NCBI RefSeq assembly: GCF_030646165.1
Contig: NZ_JAUTDO010000007.1
Coordinates: 339,567-403,566 of the forward strand
Direction: 5' to 3'
From: Conexibacter sp. CPCC 206217
GTDB lineage: Bacteria > Actinomycetota > Thermoleophilia > Solirubrobacterales > Solirubrobacteraceae
DNA: 64,000 bases
Shown here: piece by piece, positions 26,305 to 35,276 of the stretch
Layout: every line of letters begins with the position of its first letter
How positions within the stretch are numbered: the stretch's first letter is position 1
Made by a program: the position numbers and the translations under genes
The notes under the pieces: model-generated
Told to the model about the DNA's origin: nothing
Database searches by the model: none
Seen by the model: only the letters and a program-made list of their open reading frames with translations

Positions 26305-28086
26305 CTACTTCGCGGCCAACGCTTCTGCCACGGCCGCCCACACGTGGCGGTGCAGAAGCACGTTCTCGTCGCGGTCGGTCGTCGCCTGCACGATCGTGAC
26401 GCCGGCGCCCGGCCGCGTCGCGCGGGCCAGTTCGGCGCGCAGCTCCGCGGCGGTCGCGACGGGCACGTGGCGGGCGCCGTAGAGCTGCGCGGCGACGGCA
26501 AAGTCGAGGCCGTGCGGGGTCGCGATGTGGTGCTCGAAGTGGTCGCTCTGCGTCGCGACGGGGAGGAAGTGGAAGATGCCCCCGCCGTCGTTGTCGATCA
26601 GCACGATCGTCAGGTCGAGCTGCAGCCGCCGTGCCGACAGCAGCGCGCCGAGGTCGTACGCGAGCGTCACGTCGCCGATCAGCAGCACAACCGGACCGTC
26701 GCCCGCCGCCGCCGCGCCGAGCGCGGTCGCGACCGTCCCGTCGATTCCGTTCGCCCCGCGGTTGGAGAGGACCCGCGGCCCGTCGTCACGCGCCGGCAGG
26801 AACGTCTCGACGTCGCGGATCGGCATCGAGGCGGCGACGACGAGCGTTGCGCCCGCGTCGAGCGCGGCCGCGGCCTCGATCGCGACGAGCGGTTCGCTGA
26901 GCGTCGCGTCGCCGTCGGCGACCGCCTCAGCGCGGACGAGCCGCTTGGCGCCGCTCCCGATCGTCGCCGCGATCGCTCGGCCGGCCACTCCGTCGGCGAC
27001 TCGCCACCGCTCGACCCACGTCGCGTCGCCGATGCCGGAGTGGTCGCGCGCGAACGCTGGGAGCGCCTCGTCCAGATCGCGCTCGAGCCGAGTGCTCACG
27101 ACCGCGTCCGGGTCATGCCACGCGTGGTGCGGGTCGAGCGCGATCTGGGGGATCTTCGGATCGAGCCCTGCGAGCCAGCCGCGCAGCGGCTTCGACGTGG
27201 GCAGGTCACCGATCCGCAGCACGGCCTGCGGTGCGTCGAGCCCGGAGAGGAAGCCGGCGTCGCGCAGGAGGGCGTCGTAATGGGCGACGGCGTTGGGACC
27301 GCGCCGCGCCTGCGACAGCGGATCGGCGAGCAGGACGTAGCCGATCGCCTCGGCGGCGGATGCGATCGCGAGGCCGATCGCTCGTCCACCGCCCGTCTGC
27401 CCCGCGACGATCACGCCGCGCCCGTGCGGCAGCGGCTCGATGCCGTCCAGGCTCGCGTCAGCGATCCGGCGGCCGCGCGCCACCCACGGCCGCCCGTCCG
27501 GCCGGCCCGGCAGCGGATCCTCTTGCGGCAGCGGCTCGCTCAGGACGAGCGGCTCGCGCAGCGGCATGTTCAGGTGCACGACGCCGGGGCGGCCGTCCTG
27601 GGCGGTCCAGACGGCGCGGCAGGCGAGCGTGCGCATCCAGCGCAGCGCCGCGGGCGTCGCCTCGCCGACGACGCCGACCTCGGTGAACCACTTCGCCGCG
27701 CCGCCGTACAGCTTCAGCTGGTCGATCGTCTGGCCGGCGCCGACGTCCCGCAACTCCGGCGGGCGGTCGGAGGTCAGCACGATCAGCGGCACGCGCGCCT
27801 CGGCGGCCTCGATCACGGCGGGCGCCAGCTCGGCCGCTGCCGTCCCCGACGTGACGGTGATCGCGACCGGCCGCCCGGTCTGCTTCGCCAGCCCGAGCGC
27901 GAAGAAGCCGGAGACGCGCTCGTCGACGTGCGACCACGAGCGCAGCCGCCGCTCGCGCGCGAGCGACAGCACGATCGGCGTCGAGCGCGAGCCGGGGGAG
28001 GTGCAGGCGTCGGTCACGCCGCAGCGCGCCAGCTCGTCGCAGAACGCGCGCAGGAGGAGGTAGGTGTCGGTGACGGTGGCGGTCAT
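26305..28086 (-). CDS. menD: SEPHCHC synthase MenD
   Basis: ThDP enzyme joining isochorismate and 2-oxoglutarate to give 2-succinyl-5-enolpyruvyl-6-hydroxy-3-cyclohexene-1-carboxylate. It is 593 aa, slightly longer than usual. Features are TSPGSRSTPI (substrate loop), SHVDERVSGFFALGLAK (ThDP-activating Glu), ITVTSGTAAAELAPAVIEA, and the ThDP-Mg region GDVTLAYDLGALLSA...VLIDNDGGGIF. It is divergent from menH with 86 bp between them, so successive steps face away from one promoter region. Confidence 0.94.
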   Translation of the reverse strand: MTATVTDTYLLLRAFCDELARCGVTDACTSPGSRSTPIVLSLARERRLRSWSHVDERVSGFFALGLAKQTGRPVAITVTSGTAAAELAPAVIEAAEARVPLIVLTSDRPPELRDVGAGQTIDQLKLYGGAAKWFTEVGVVGEATPAALRWMRTLACRAVWTAQDGRPGVVHLNMPLREPLVLSEPLPQEDPLPGRPDGRPWVARGRRIADASLDGIEPLPHGRGVIVAGQTGGGRAIGLAIASAAEAIGYVLLADPLSQARRGPNAVAHYDALLRDAGFLSGLDAPQAVLRIGDLPTSKPLRGWLAGLDPKIPQIALDPHHAWHDPDAVVSTRLERDLDEALPAFARDHSGIGDATWVERWRVADGVAGRAIAATIGSGAKRLVRAEAVADGDATLSEPLVAIEAAAALDAGATLVVAASMPIRDVETFLPARDDGPRVLSNRGANGIDGTVATALGAAAAGDGPVVLLIGDVTLAYDLGALLSARRLQLDLTIVLIDNDGGGIFHFLPVATQSDHFEHHIATPHGLDFAVAAQLYGARHVPVATAAELRAELARATRPGAGVTIVQATTDRDENVLLHRHVWAAVAEALAAK

Positions 28087-28172
28087 GCGGGGGCTCGCGG
28101 TGTGGTCGTCGCAGACCGCCGCGTCGGCGGCGACAGGTGTCGGGCGGTCTCGGTCATGGCAGGATCTCGCTG

Positions 28173-28892
28173 ATGGCGCCGCCGACGATCGTCCTGCTGC
28201 ACGGCTTCACGCAGACCGGGCGCAGCTGGGATCCCGTCGTTGCGGCGATGGGCGAACGCTATCGCGCGCTCGCCCCGGACCTCCGCGGCCACGGCTCCGC
28301 GGCCGATGCGCGACCGGTCGACTTCGGCGCGATCGAGGCGGACGTGCTCGCGCTCGCACCCCGGCGCCTCGCCCTCGCCGGCTACTCGATGGGCGGCCGC
28401 ATCGCGCTCGATCTCGCGCTCTCGCCGGAGGGGATCGGTCGCATCGACCGCCTCACCCTGATCGGCGCCAGCCCCGGCCTGCGCACCGCGGGCGAGCGCG
28501 CCGCGCGTCGCGCGGCCGACGAGATCCTCGCGGACCGGATCGAGGCCGAGGGGGTCGAGGCGTTCGCGCGCCGCTGGGCCGCGCAGCCGCTGTTCGCCGA
28601 TCAGCCGCCCGCCGTCGCCGCCGCCGCGCACGCCGAGCGGCTGCGCAGCACGCCGGCGGGGCTCGCCGCCTCGCTGCGCGGCGTCGGGACCGGCGCGATG
28701 GAGCCGTTGTGGGAGCGGCTGGGGGAGCTGCGCGTGCCGGTCACGCTGATCGCCGGCGAGCGCGACGCGAAATTCCGCGCGCTCGCGGAGCAGATGGCCG
28801 CGCTGATCCCGGACGCGACGCTCCACGTCGTCGCGGGCGCCGGCCACGCGGTGCAGCTGGAGCAGCCGGAAGCGGTCGCCGCGCTGCTCTGA
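28173..28892 (+). CDS. menH: SHCHC synthase-like alpha/beta hydrolase MenH
   Basis: A 239-residue alpha/beta hydrolase expected to eliminate pyruvate from the MenD product. Oxyanion loop LLHGFTQTG, nucleophile elbow LAGYSMGGRIALDLAL (Ser), Asp in VTLIAGERDAKF, and His in VAGAGHAVQLEQPE form the triad. The GYSMGGRIAL sequence matches MenH more than generic hydrolases. Position next to menD supports the call. ATG 28173 was chosen over GTG-type starts upstream. An inverted repeat follows the stop (28893-28922). Confidence 0.85.
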   Translation: MAPPTIVLLHGFTQTGRSWDPVVAAMGERYRALAPDLRGHGSAADARPVDFGAIEADVLALAPRRLALAGYSMGGRIALDLALSPEGIGRIDRLTLIGASPGLRTAGERAARRAADEILADRIEAEGVEAFARRWAAQPLFADQPPAVAAAAHAERLRSTPAGLAASLRGVGTGAMEPLWERLGELRVPVTLIAGERDAKFRALAEQMAALIPDATLHVVAGAGHAVQLEQPEAVAALL

Positions 28893-28922
28893 TCGGCGGT
28901 CGTGCACGGTCGCGCACGCCGA
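28893..28922. terminator. Nested inverted repeat after menH
   Basis: TCGGCG/CGCCGA outer arms and CGTGC/GCACG inner arms would form a bulged hairpin just after the menH stop. No T-tract is present, so the role is tentative. Confidence 0.35.
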
Positions 28923-29036
28923 GCAGGGGATCGCGCGCGACCGCCGCCCGGCCGCTCCGGTCACCCCGCTGACAGCGATCGGCAGGAAACGGGAGCTTTC
29001 ATCCCGGTTCCATCCCACGTCCGAATCGCGCAGGCG

Positions 29037-29042
29037 TAGCGT
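29037..29042 (+). promoter_or_regulatory. -10 box for the ScyD/ScyE-like gene
   Basis: TAGCGT, 6 nt before the ATG at 29049, with no ribosome-binding site. It is consistent with a leaderless mRNA. Confidence 0.4.
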
Positions 29043-29048
29043 CGCGAG

Positions 29049-30158
29049 ATGACCCACACCACCTTCTGGTCTGGTCGTCTGAGACTGGGCCTTCTCACCG
29101 CGGCGACGGCCGCATTCGCGCTCCCGGCGGCCGCGGCGGCGGCGCCCAGACTCGCGGTCGTGGCGCGCGGGATCGACAACCCGCGCCAGGTCTCGCTCGC
29201 GCCCGACGGGTCGACGCTCTACGTCGCCTCAGCAGGCCGCGCGGGCAGAAGCTGCTTCGGCCCGAGAAGATCGCCGACCTGCTTCGGCTTCAGCGGCAGA
29301 ATCGTCGGCGTCAACCCCGGCAGCGGCGCGAAGAGAACCGTCGCCAGCGGGCTGCTGTCGGTCGCCGGCCCGGACGGCACCTTCGCGACCGGGCCCGACG
29401 GCGTCTCCGCCGGTCCGGACGGCCGCGTCATGACGGTCATCACGTCGGCCACGCCGAGAGAGATCGCCGGCGTCCCGAGACCTGCGCAGGCACAGGCGGG
29501 CGAGTTGTTCCGCGTGCTGCCGAGACCGCTGACCGACGTCGCCGCGATCGACAGCTTCGAGTGGAGACACAACTCCGACGGCGTCAGAGGCGATCTCAAC
29601 TCCAACCCGTACGCGGTGCTCGCGCTCGAAGGCCGCGACGTCGTCGCGGACGCAGGCGCCAACGCCGTGTTGCAGGTGAGAGGCAGAAGCGTGAGCCTGC
29701 TCGCGGCGATCAAGGGACCGGGCAGAACGCAGCGCGTCCCGTCGTCGCTGGCGCTCGGGCCGGAGGGCGACATCTACGTCGGCGAGCTGGCCGAGGGCGC
29801 CGGCAACGGCGCCGCGCGCGTGCTCAGAATCCCCGCAAACGGCGGCAGACCGACTGTCTACGCGACCGGATTCACGACGGTCACCGGGATCGACTTCGGC
29901 CCCGACGGCTCGCTCTACGTGACCGAGCTGACGACGAACACAAGAGCGAGAAGCGCGCCGGGTCGCGTCACGCGCGTCGCGCCGGACGGCAGAAGAACCA
30001 GCTACTCCGGCAGAGACCTGTTCTTCCCGCAGGGCGCAGCGGTCGCGCAGGACGGCAGCGTCTACGTCTCGGACTTCTCCGTGCTGCCGGCCAGCACACC
30101 GAGAAGAGGCCCGTTCGGCGGCGCCGGCGGCCAGCTCGTGAGGATCAGCGGCCTGTGA
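29049..30158 (+). CDS. ScyD/ScyE-like secreted beta-propeller protein
   Basis: A 369-residue exported protein. The signal peptide (residues 1-31) ends in PAAAAAAP. The mature part has repeated propeller-type blades with DGSTLYVAS, DGRVMTVI, EGDIYVGEL, DGSLYVTEL and DGSVYVSDF motifs. Family resemblance is to ScyD/ScyE proteins, named from cyanobacterial scytonemin clusters but widespread in actinobacteria with unknown roles. By my count 24 of its 36 arginines use AGA and 10 use CGC, a very unusual codon choice in DNA this GC-rich; nine of the ten CGC precede a codon starting with G. Confidence 0.75.
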   Translation: MTHTTFWSGRLRLGLLTAATAAFALPAAAAAAPRLAVVARGIDNPRQVSLAPDGSTLYVASAGRAGRSCFGPRRSPTCFGFSGRIVGVNPGSGAKRTVASGLLSVAGPDGTFATGPDGVSAGPDGRVMTVITSATPREIAGVPRPAQAQAGELFRVLPRPLTDVAAIDSFEWRHNSDGVRGDLNSNPYAVLALEGRDVVADAGANAVLQVRGRSVSLLAAIKGPGRTQRVPSSLALGPEGDIYVGELAEGAGNGAARVLRIPANGGRPTVYATGFTTVTGIDFGPDGSLYVTELTTNTRARSAPGRVTRVAPDGRRTSYSGRDLFFPQGAAVAQDGSVYVSDFSVLPASTPRRGPFGGAGGQLVRISGL

Positions 30159-30176
30159 GTGCGCCGTAGCACGTGA

Positions 30177-30204
30177 TTGACCCCGGTCATGTCACAGATA
30201 TACG
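30177..30204 (+). promoter_or_regulatory. Promoter of the MMPL transporter gene
   Basis: TTGACC (30177-30182) and TATACG (30199-30204) are separated by 16 bp. This is one of the best -35/-10 pairs in the window. The predicted mRNA start is about 30 nt before the ATG, and GGAG at 30227-30230 is a possible ribosome-binding site. Confidence 0.6.
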
Positions 30205-30251
30205 GTTCGTCCCCAAATTCGGACTCGGAGCGTGACGTGACATGACCGGGG
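30181..30251. repeat. Perfect 15-bp inverted repeat around the MMPL promoter and start codon
   Basis: CCCCGGTCATGTCAC (30181-30195) is exactly reverse-complemented at 30237-30251. The left arm lies between the -35 and -10 boxes and the right arm covers the ATG. The 41-bp centre holds the -10 box. The arms may be two operator copies in opposite directions. In RNA only the right arm is transcribed if the predicted start is right, so a hairpin is less likely. Confidence 0.75.
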
Positions 30252-32515
30252 CTCTGTACCGGCTGGGCAGGTTCTGCGTGCGGTACCGCCTGGCAGTCGT
30301 GGTCGTGTGGGTCGCGATCGCGATCGGCCTGGTGATCGGCGCGGGCGCGCTCGGCTCGAAGGCGAGCGACGACGTCAGCCTGCCCGGCACCGGCAGCCAG
30401 CAGGTGACCGACCTGCTGCAGCGCGGCTTCCCGTCGCAGGCCAACGGCTCCAGCCCGATCGTGCTGAAGGCCAGAGGTAGCGCCAGAGTCACCGACAGCA
30501 GATACGCCGACTCGATCGACAAGACGGTCAGCGACCTGCAGAAGGACGAGTTCGTCGCGAAGGTCGTCAGCCCGCTCGACAGAGCCGGCGCCGGCCAGGT
30601 CTCCAGAGACGGCACCGTCGCCTACATCTCCGTCTTCCCGGATCGCAGCCTCGGCGACGTCACGATCGACGACGCCCAGGCGATCCTCGACAAGGCGGAC
30701 CCGGCGAAGGCGGCCGGTCTGGAGGTCTCCGCGGGCGGCCCGCTCGGCTCGAAGCTGAGCAAGCCGGAGACGGAGCAGAGCGAGGTCGTCGGCCTCGCGA
30801 TCGCGCTGATCGTGCTCGCGTTCACGTTCGGCTCGTTCGTCGCGATGGGGCTGCCGATCGTCTCGGCGCTGGTCGGTGTCTTCGCCGGCGTCTCGGGCAT
30901 CACGCTGTTGACCCATCTGACGACCGTGCCGACCTCCGCCTCGACGCTCGCGATCATGCTCGGGCTCGGGGTCGGGATCGACTACGCGCTGTTCATCCTC
31001 ACGACGCACCGAGAAACGCTGTCACGCGGGATGGGCGTGCACGAGTCAGTCGCGCGAGCGGTCGCGACCTCGGGTGGCGCGGTCCTGTTCGCCGGCTCGA
31101 CCGTCGTGGTGGCGGTCTGCTCGCTCGCGGTCGCCGGGATCCCGCTCGTGACCGCGCTCGGCCTCACGACCGGCCTGATGGTCGCGATCGCGATCGTCTG
31201 CGCGCTCACGCTGCTGCCGGCGATACTCGCGCTCGTCGGCACGCGCGTGAACGCGCTGCCGCTGCCGGGCCGCAGACCGAACGCCGCCGTCGACGTCGGC
31301 AACAGCCGCTGGGCCAGATTCGCCGGCTGGATCATGCACCACCCGATCGTCTCGATCGCGGTCGCGCTGGCGATCCTGATCCCGCTCGCGATCCCGGCCC
31401 TCTCGCTGCACCTGGGGCAGACCGATACCGCCGCGCTGCCGGAGGAGGAGACCGCGCGCCAGGCCTACGACGCGATCACGGACGGCTTCGGCGTCGGCGC
31501 CAACGGCCCGATCGTGATCGCCGCGAGACTGTCGAGACCGGCGCAGCCGGGCGACGCGGACCTGACGAGACTGCAGCAGGCGGTCGGCTCGAAGTCCGGC
31601 GTCGCCGCGGTCACGCCCGTCACGCTCGACGGCCCGGGGCAGATCGCGACGTTCAACGCGATCCCGAGAACGGCGCCGTCGGATCGCGCGACCGAGGACC
31701 TCGTCGACGACCTGCGCGACACGACGATCCCGGACGCGACCAGATCGACCGACGTCAGCGCCTACGTCGGCGGCTCGACCGCCAGCTTCATCGACCTCGG
31801 CGAGGAGATCGCCGACACGCTGCCGGAGACGATCCTCGTGATCATCGCGCTCAGCTTCGTGCTGCTCGCGATCGCGTTCCGCTCGCTGCTGATCCCGCTG
31901 AAGGCGGCCGTGATGAACCTGCTCTCGATCGGCGCGGCCTACGGCGTCGTGGTGATGGTCTTCCAGTACGGCTGGTTCACGGGTCTCGTCGGCCTCCAAG
32001 GCGAGGTGCCGATCGTCAGCTACCTGCCGTTGCTGATGTTCGCCGGCCTGTTCGGGCTCTCGATGGACTACGAGGTGTTCCTGATGAGCCACGTGCAGGA
32101 GCACTACAAGGAGGGCCTCTCCCCGCGCGCGGCGATCGTCAAGGGACTGGCGGAGAGCGCGAGAGTGATCACCGCCGCGGCCGCGATCATGGTCGCCGTC
32201 TTCGCCAGCTTCATCCTCAACGGCGACCCGACGATCAAGCAGTTCGGCGTCGGGTTGTCGGTCGCGGTGATCATCGACGCGACGGTCGTGCGCTGCCTGC
32301 TGGTGCCCGCGGTGATGGCGCTGATGGGCAGAGCGGCGTGGTGGATCCCCGCCTGGCTGGACCGGATACTGCCGCGCATCAGCGTCGAGGGGCACGGCTA
32401 CTTCAGAGACGACGAGCCCGGCGGCGGCGACGCCGGCGCGCCGCCGCCCACCCCGCCGAGCGCGCCGTCCGTTACGCCCGGACCCCGAGCCCCGGTCCCG
32501 TCGGAACCCGCATAG
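30242..32515 (+). CDS. MMPL-family RND-type transporter
   Basis: A 757-residue membrane transporter with the MmpL/HAE3 plan: helix 1 (residues ~17-37), a large extracellular domain, a bundle of five helices, a second extracellular domain, and a second bundle. Proton-relay Asp-Tyr pairs are seen in GVGIDYALFILTTHRE and FGLSMDYEVFLMSHVQE. Family members export lipids, siderophores or drugs using the proton gradient. The Pro/Ala-rich C-terminal tail ends inside the convergent menC gene, a 44-bp overlap. Control by a local repressor is suggested by the inverted repeat at its promoter. Confidence 0.9.
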   Translation: MTGALYRLGRFCVRYRLAVVVVWVAIAIGLVIGAGALGSKASDDVSLPGTGSQQVTDLLQRGFPSQANGSSPIVLKARGSARVTDSRYADSIDKTVSDLQKDEFVAKVVSPLDRAGAGQVSRDGTVAYISVFPDRSLGDVTIDDAQAILDKADPAKAAGLEVSAGGPLGSKLSKPETEQSEVVGLAIALIVLAFTFGSFVAMGLPIVSALVGVFAGVSGITLLTHLTTVPTSASTLAIMLGLGVGIDYALFILTTHRETLSRGMGVHESVARAVATSGGAVLFAGSTVVVAVCSLAVAGIPLVTALGLTTGLMVAIAIVCALTLLPAILALVGTRVNALPLPGRRPNAAVDVGNSRWARFAGWIMHHPIVSIAVALAILIPLAIPALSLHLGQTDTAALPEEETARQAYDAITDGFGVGANGPIVIAARLSRPAQPGDADLTRLQQAVGSKSGVAAVTPVTLDGPGQIATFNAIPRTAPSDRATEDLVDDLRDTTIPDATRSTDVSAYVGGSTASFIDLGEEIADTLPETILVIIALSFVLLAIAFRSLLIPLKAAVMNLLSIGAAYGVVVMVFQYGWFTGLVGLQGEVPIVSYLPLLMFAGLFGLSMDYEVFLMSHVQEHYKEGLSPRAAIVKGLAESARVITAAAAIMVAVFASFILNGDPTIKQFGVGLSVAVIIDATVVRCLLVPAVMALMGRAAWWIPAWLDRILPRISVEGHGYFRDDEPGGGDAGAPPPTPPSAPSVTPGPRAPVPSEPA

Positions 32516-33503
32516 TCCCGTCGCGGACCGCCAGCACGGGGTCGACGTCGAGCCCGTCGAAGGCGTCGAGCGTCGCGAGCCCGCTCGCGACGCTCGGCTG
32601 CAGCGCAGCGGCGGCGTGCAGCGCGCCGGCGATCCCGAGCGGGCCGTCGAAGGTCGAGGCGAGGTAGACCTCGCTGCCGGCCGCGCGGGCGCGCGCGGCC
32701 GCCTCGATCAAGCCGGTGATGCCGCCGCAGCGGCTCAGCTTCAGACACACGAGACGCGTCGCGCCGGAGTCGATCGCGCCCGGCCCGACGGCGCTCTCGT
32801 CCATCGCGACGGCCAGTCCGGGCAGCGTCTCCTGCACGTCGCGCAGCGCCTCGACGCCGTGGATCGGCTCCTCGATCAGCTCGATCCCCGCGTCCTGGAA
32901 GGCGCGCAGCTGCGCGACCGCCTCGCGCGGCGTCTCCCAGGCGCCGTTGGCGTCCAGTCGCAGCAGCACCTCCGGTCCGACCGCTGCGCGCACGGCTGCC
33001 ACGCGGCCGGCGTCGTCGCCGATCCCGGCCTTCAGCTTCAGGCAGCGGTGGCCGGCGGCGACGAGCGCGGCTGCCTCGGCGGCGGCGCCGGCGCGGTCGC
33101 TGGCGGAGACGAGCGCGTTGACCGCGATCGTCATGCCGGCCTCGGCGCCCAGCAGCGAAGCGACCGGCGCTCTCACTCTGCGCCCCTCGCGGTCCCACAG
33201 CGCGAGGTCGATCGCGGCGATCGCCTGCGGCAGCACCGCCGCCCCGCGGCACAGCTGCAGGATCTGCGCGCGCGGCAGTCCCTCCGACTCGCGCAGGACC
33301 GGGCGGCAGTCCTCCAGCGCGGCGTGCACGTCGTCGAGCGCGACGCCGTCGTAGGAGGTCAGCGGCGCGGCTTCGCCGGCGCCCGCGACGCCGTCGGCGC
33401 CGATGATCAGCACGTCCAGCAGCTCGCGCTCGGCGATCGTGCCGTGCGCGGTCCGCAGCGGCGTGCGCAGCGTCAAACGGCGAGGTGCGATCGCGAGGCG
33501 CAT
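32472..33503 (-). CDS. menC: o-Succinylbenzoate synthase MenC
   Basis: Enolase-superfamily dehydratase (343 aa) making o-succinylbenzoate from SHCHC. The catalytic set is visible: KxK in CLKLKAG, metal ligands Asp in LLRLDANGAW, Glu in ELIEEP and Asp in AVAMDES, and the opposing Lys in VCLKLSRCGG. Superfamily members also include amino-acid racemases, but the menABE neighbourhood decides. It follows menA by 23 bases on the same strand. The last 44 bp overlap the convergent MMPL gene. Confidence 0.9.
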   Translation of the reverse strand: MRLAIAPRRLTLRTPLRTAHGTIAERELLDVLIIGADGVAGAGEAAPLTSYDGVALDDVHAALEDCRPVLRESEGLPRAQILQLCRGAAVLPQAIAAIDLALWDREGRRVRAPVASLLGAEAGMTIAVNALVSASDRAGAAAEAAALVAAGHRCLKLKAGIGDDAGRVAAVRAAVGPEVLLRLDANGAWETPREAVAQLRAFQDAGIELIEEPIHGVEALRDVQETLPGLAVAMDESAVGPGAIDSGATRLVCLKLSRCGGITGLIEAAARARAAGSEVYLASTFDGPLGIAGALHAAAALQPSVASGLATLDAFDGLDVDPVLAVRDGTMRVPTGPGLGVRA

Positions 33504-33526
33504 GTGCTCGATCGCCGCCGTTCGTC

Positions 33527-34402
33527 CTAGCTGAGCAGCACGCCGGCCGACAGCAGCACGCAGAAGATCAGCTCCAGCATGCCCGTTCTCGCCAGCGCTC
33601 TGTTGAGCGACGGCCCGTCGGTGCGGTTCTTCACGAGCCTGACCGCCGGCGCCGCCAGCGGGATGCTCAACAGCGGCAGCAGCACCCACGGCGAGAGCGG
33701 ACCGAAGATCCACGTGATCGGCGTCAGCACGTACGCGCCGTAGACCATCGCCGCGTACAGCACGCGCGTGCGCTCGCGCCCGAGTCGCACCGCGAGCGTC
33801 TTCTTGCCCGCCCTGCGGTCGGTGTCGGTGTCGCGGTAGTTGTTGACGACCAGCACCGCGGACGCGAGCAGGCCGACCGGGACCGCCAGCGCGAACGCCT
33901 CCCACTCGAGCGTCTCGGTCTGCACGAAGTAGGAGCCGGCGACCGCGACGATCCCGAAGAAGAGGAAGACGAACAGCTCGCCGAGGCCGTCGTAGCCGTA
34001 CGGGCGCGGGCCGCCGGTGTAGAGCACGCCGGCGACGATCGAGGCGATCCCGACCAGCAGCAGCTGCCAGCCGGCGACGGCGACGAGGTAGGCGCCGCAC
34101 GCGACGGCGAGCGCGAACGTGACGTAGGTCGCGATCAGCACCTGGCGCGGCGGGACGAGGCCGCCGGCGGTCACGCGGACCGGGCCGAGGCGGTCCTCGG
34201 TGTCCGCGCCGCGGCGCGCGTCGGAGTAGTCGTTCGAGAGATTCGCCCCGACCTGGATGAAGAGCGCACCGAGCACCGCCGCGACGAACCGCAGCGGGTG
34301 GAAGACGTCCTCGACGCCGGCCAGCGCCGTGCCGACGAGGACCGGCGCGAGCCCGACCGGAAGCGTCCGCAGACGCGCTGCCATCAACCAGATGCGGATC
34401 AC
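33527..34402 (-). CDS. menA: 1,4-dihydroxy-2-naphthoate prenyltransferase MenA
   Basis: UbiA-family membrane enzyme (291 aa) attaching the polyprenyl tail to DHNA. About eight helices. The first Asp-rich motif is NLSNDYSDARRGADTEDR (prenyl-diphosphate/Mg site) and the second is NNYRDTDTDRRAGKKT. I use GTG 34402 because it overlaps the menB stop as GTGA, a sign of coupled translation; ATG 34384 is possible. Order menB-menA-menC on this strand suggests one transcript. Confidence 0.93.
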   Translation of the reverse strand: MIRIWLMAARLRTLPVGLAPVLVGTALAGVEDVFHPLRFVAAVLGALFIQVGANLSNDYSDARRGADTEDRLGPVRVTAGGLVPPRQVLIATYVTFALAVACGAYLVAVAGWQLLLVGIASIVAGVLYTGGPRPYGYDGLGELFVFLFFGIVAVAGSYFVQTETLEWEAFALAVPVGLLASAVLVVNNYRDTDTDRRAGKKTLAVRLGRERTRVLYAAMVYGAYVLTPITWIFGPLSPWVLLPLLSIPLAAPAVRLVKNRTDGPSLNRALARTGMLELIFCVLLSAGVLLS

Positions 34403-35226
34403 GGGCGGCGGGGGAATCTGGAGAAGTCGGGCTGGCGCTTCTCGAGGAACGCGGTGCGTCCCTCTCTCGCCTCGTCGCTGCCGTACAGCAGCAGGTTCGT
34501 GTCGTGCGCGAGCTGCTGGATGCCGGCGTAGCCGTCCTCCTGCGCGTTGAAGCTCGACTTCACGAGGCGCAGCGCGAAGGGGGAGAGCGCGAGCATCTCG
34601 CGGCACCACTGCACCGTCGTCTCCTCGACCTCGGCGAGCGGCACGACGGCGTTGACGAGGCCCATCTCCAGCGCCTCCTGCGCGTCGTACTGGCGGCACA
34701 GCAGCCAGATCTCCTTCGCCTTCTTGGTCCCGACGAGGTCGCGCAGGACCGATGCGCCGAAGCCGCCGTCCCACGAGCCGACCCTGGGGCCGGTCTGGCC
34801 GAAGCGGGCGTTGTCGGCTGCGATCGTGAGGTCGCAGATCACATGCAGGACGTGGCCGCCGCCGATCGCGAACCCTCTCACCATCGCCACGACGGGCTTT
34901 GGCGTGCGGCGGATCTGGACCTGCAGGTCGGTCACGTGGAAGCGGCCGACGGCCGCCGTGCCGCCGACTCTGTAGCCGGACTCGCCGCGCACGCGCTGGT
35001 CGCCGCCGGAGCAGAACGCCTTGTCGCCCTCGCCGGTGAGGATGATCACGCCGACGTTCGTGTCCTCGCGCGCCTTGTCGAACGCGTCGGACAGCTCGAT
35101 CACGGTCTCGGGCCGGAACGCGTTGCGGACCTCGGGACGGTCGATCGTGATCTTCGCGATGCCGTCGTCGGACAGCTCGTAGCGGATGTCGGTGTAGTCG
35201 CCGGCGGCGGTCCAGTTCACGGGCAA
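34399..35226 (-). CDS. menB: 1,4-dihydroxy-2-naphthoyl-CoA synthase MenB
   Basis: Crotonase-family ring-closing enzyme (275 aa) acting on o-succinylbenzoyl-CoA. Signatures: TIDRPEVRNAFRPETV, FCSGGDQRVRG, the oxyanion segment VAMVRGFAIGGGHVLHVICDLTIAADNARFGQTGPRVGS, and GSWDGGFGAS with the catalytic Asp/Ser region. The start is a TTG at 35226: AGGAG lies 9 nt ahead of it, whereas the in-frame GTG at 35220 would be 15 nt away. It is divergent from menE with 50 bp between. Confidence 0.95.
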   Translation of the reverse strand: MPVNWTAAGDYTDIRYELSDDGIAKITIDRPEVRNAFRPETVIELSDAFDKAREDTNVGVIILTGEGDKAFCSGGDQRVRGESGYRVGGTAAVGRFHVTDLQVQIRRTPKPVVAMVRGFAIGGGHVLHVICDLTIAADNARFGQTGPRVGSWDGGFGASVLRDLVGTKKAKEIWLLCRQYDAQEALEMGLVNAVVPLAEVEETTVQWCREMLALSPFALRLVKSSFNAQEDGYAGIQQLAHDTNLLLYGSDEAREGRTAFLEKRQPDFSRFPRRP

Positions 35227-35235
35227 GTCGTACGT

Positions 35236-35240
35236 CTCCT
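35236..35240 (-). promoter_or_regulatory. Ribosome-binding site choosing the TTG start of menB
   Basis: AGGAG on the minus strand, 9 nt before TTG 35226. It decides for the TTG over the nearby GTG. Confidence 0.6.
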
Positions 35241-35248
35241 AGGTGCGA

Positions 35249-35264
35249 GTCCGGTATACGGGAC
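35249..35264. promoter_or_regulatory. Near-perfect palindrome between menB and menE
   Basis: GTCCGGTATACGGGAC is a 16-bp palindrome with one mismatched pair. Its centre gives TATACC on the minus strand and TATACG on the plus strand, so it may hold the -10 boxes of both divergent genes, or be an operator controlling both. Confidence 0.4.
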
Positions 35265-35276
35265 ACTAGCCCTTCG

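Noticed and set aside
32472..34100. A single 542-codon gene covering menC and part of menA's strand
   Set aside because: The in-frame extension above 33503 is out of frame with the well-supported menA; the MenC start at ATG 33503 matches the family N-terminus.
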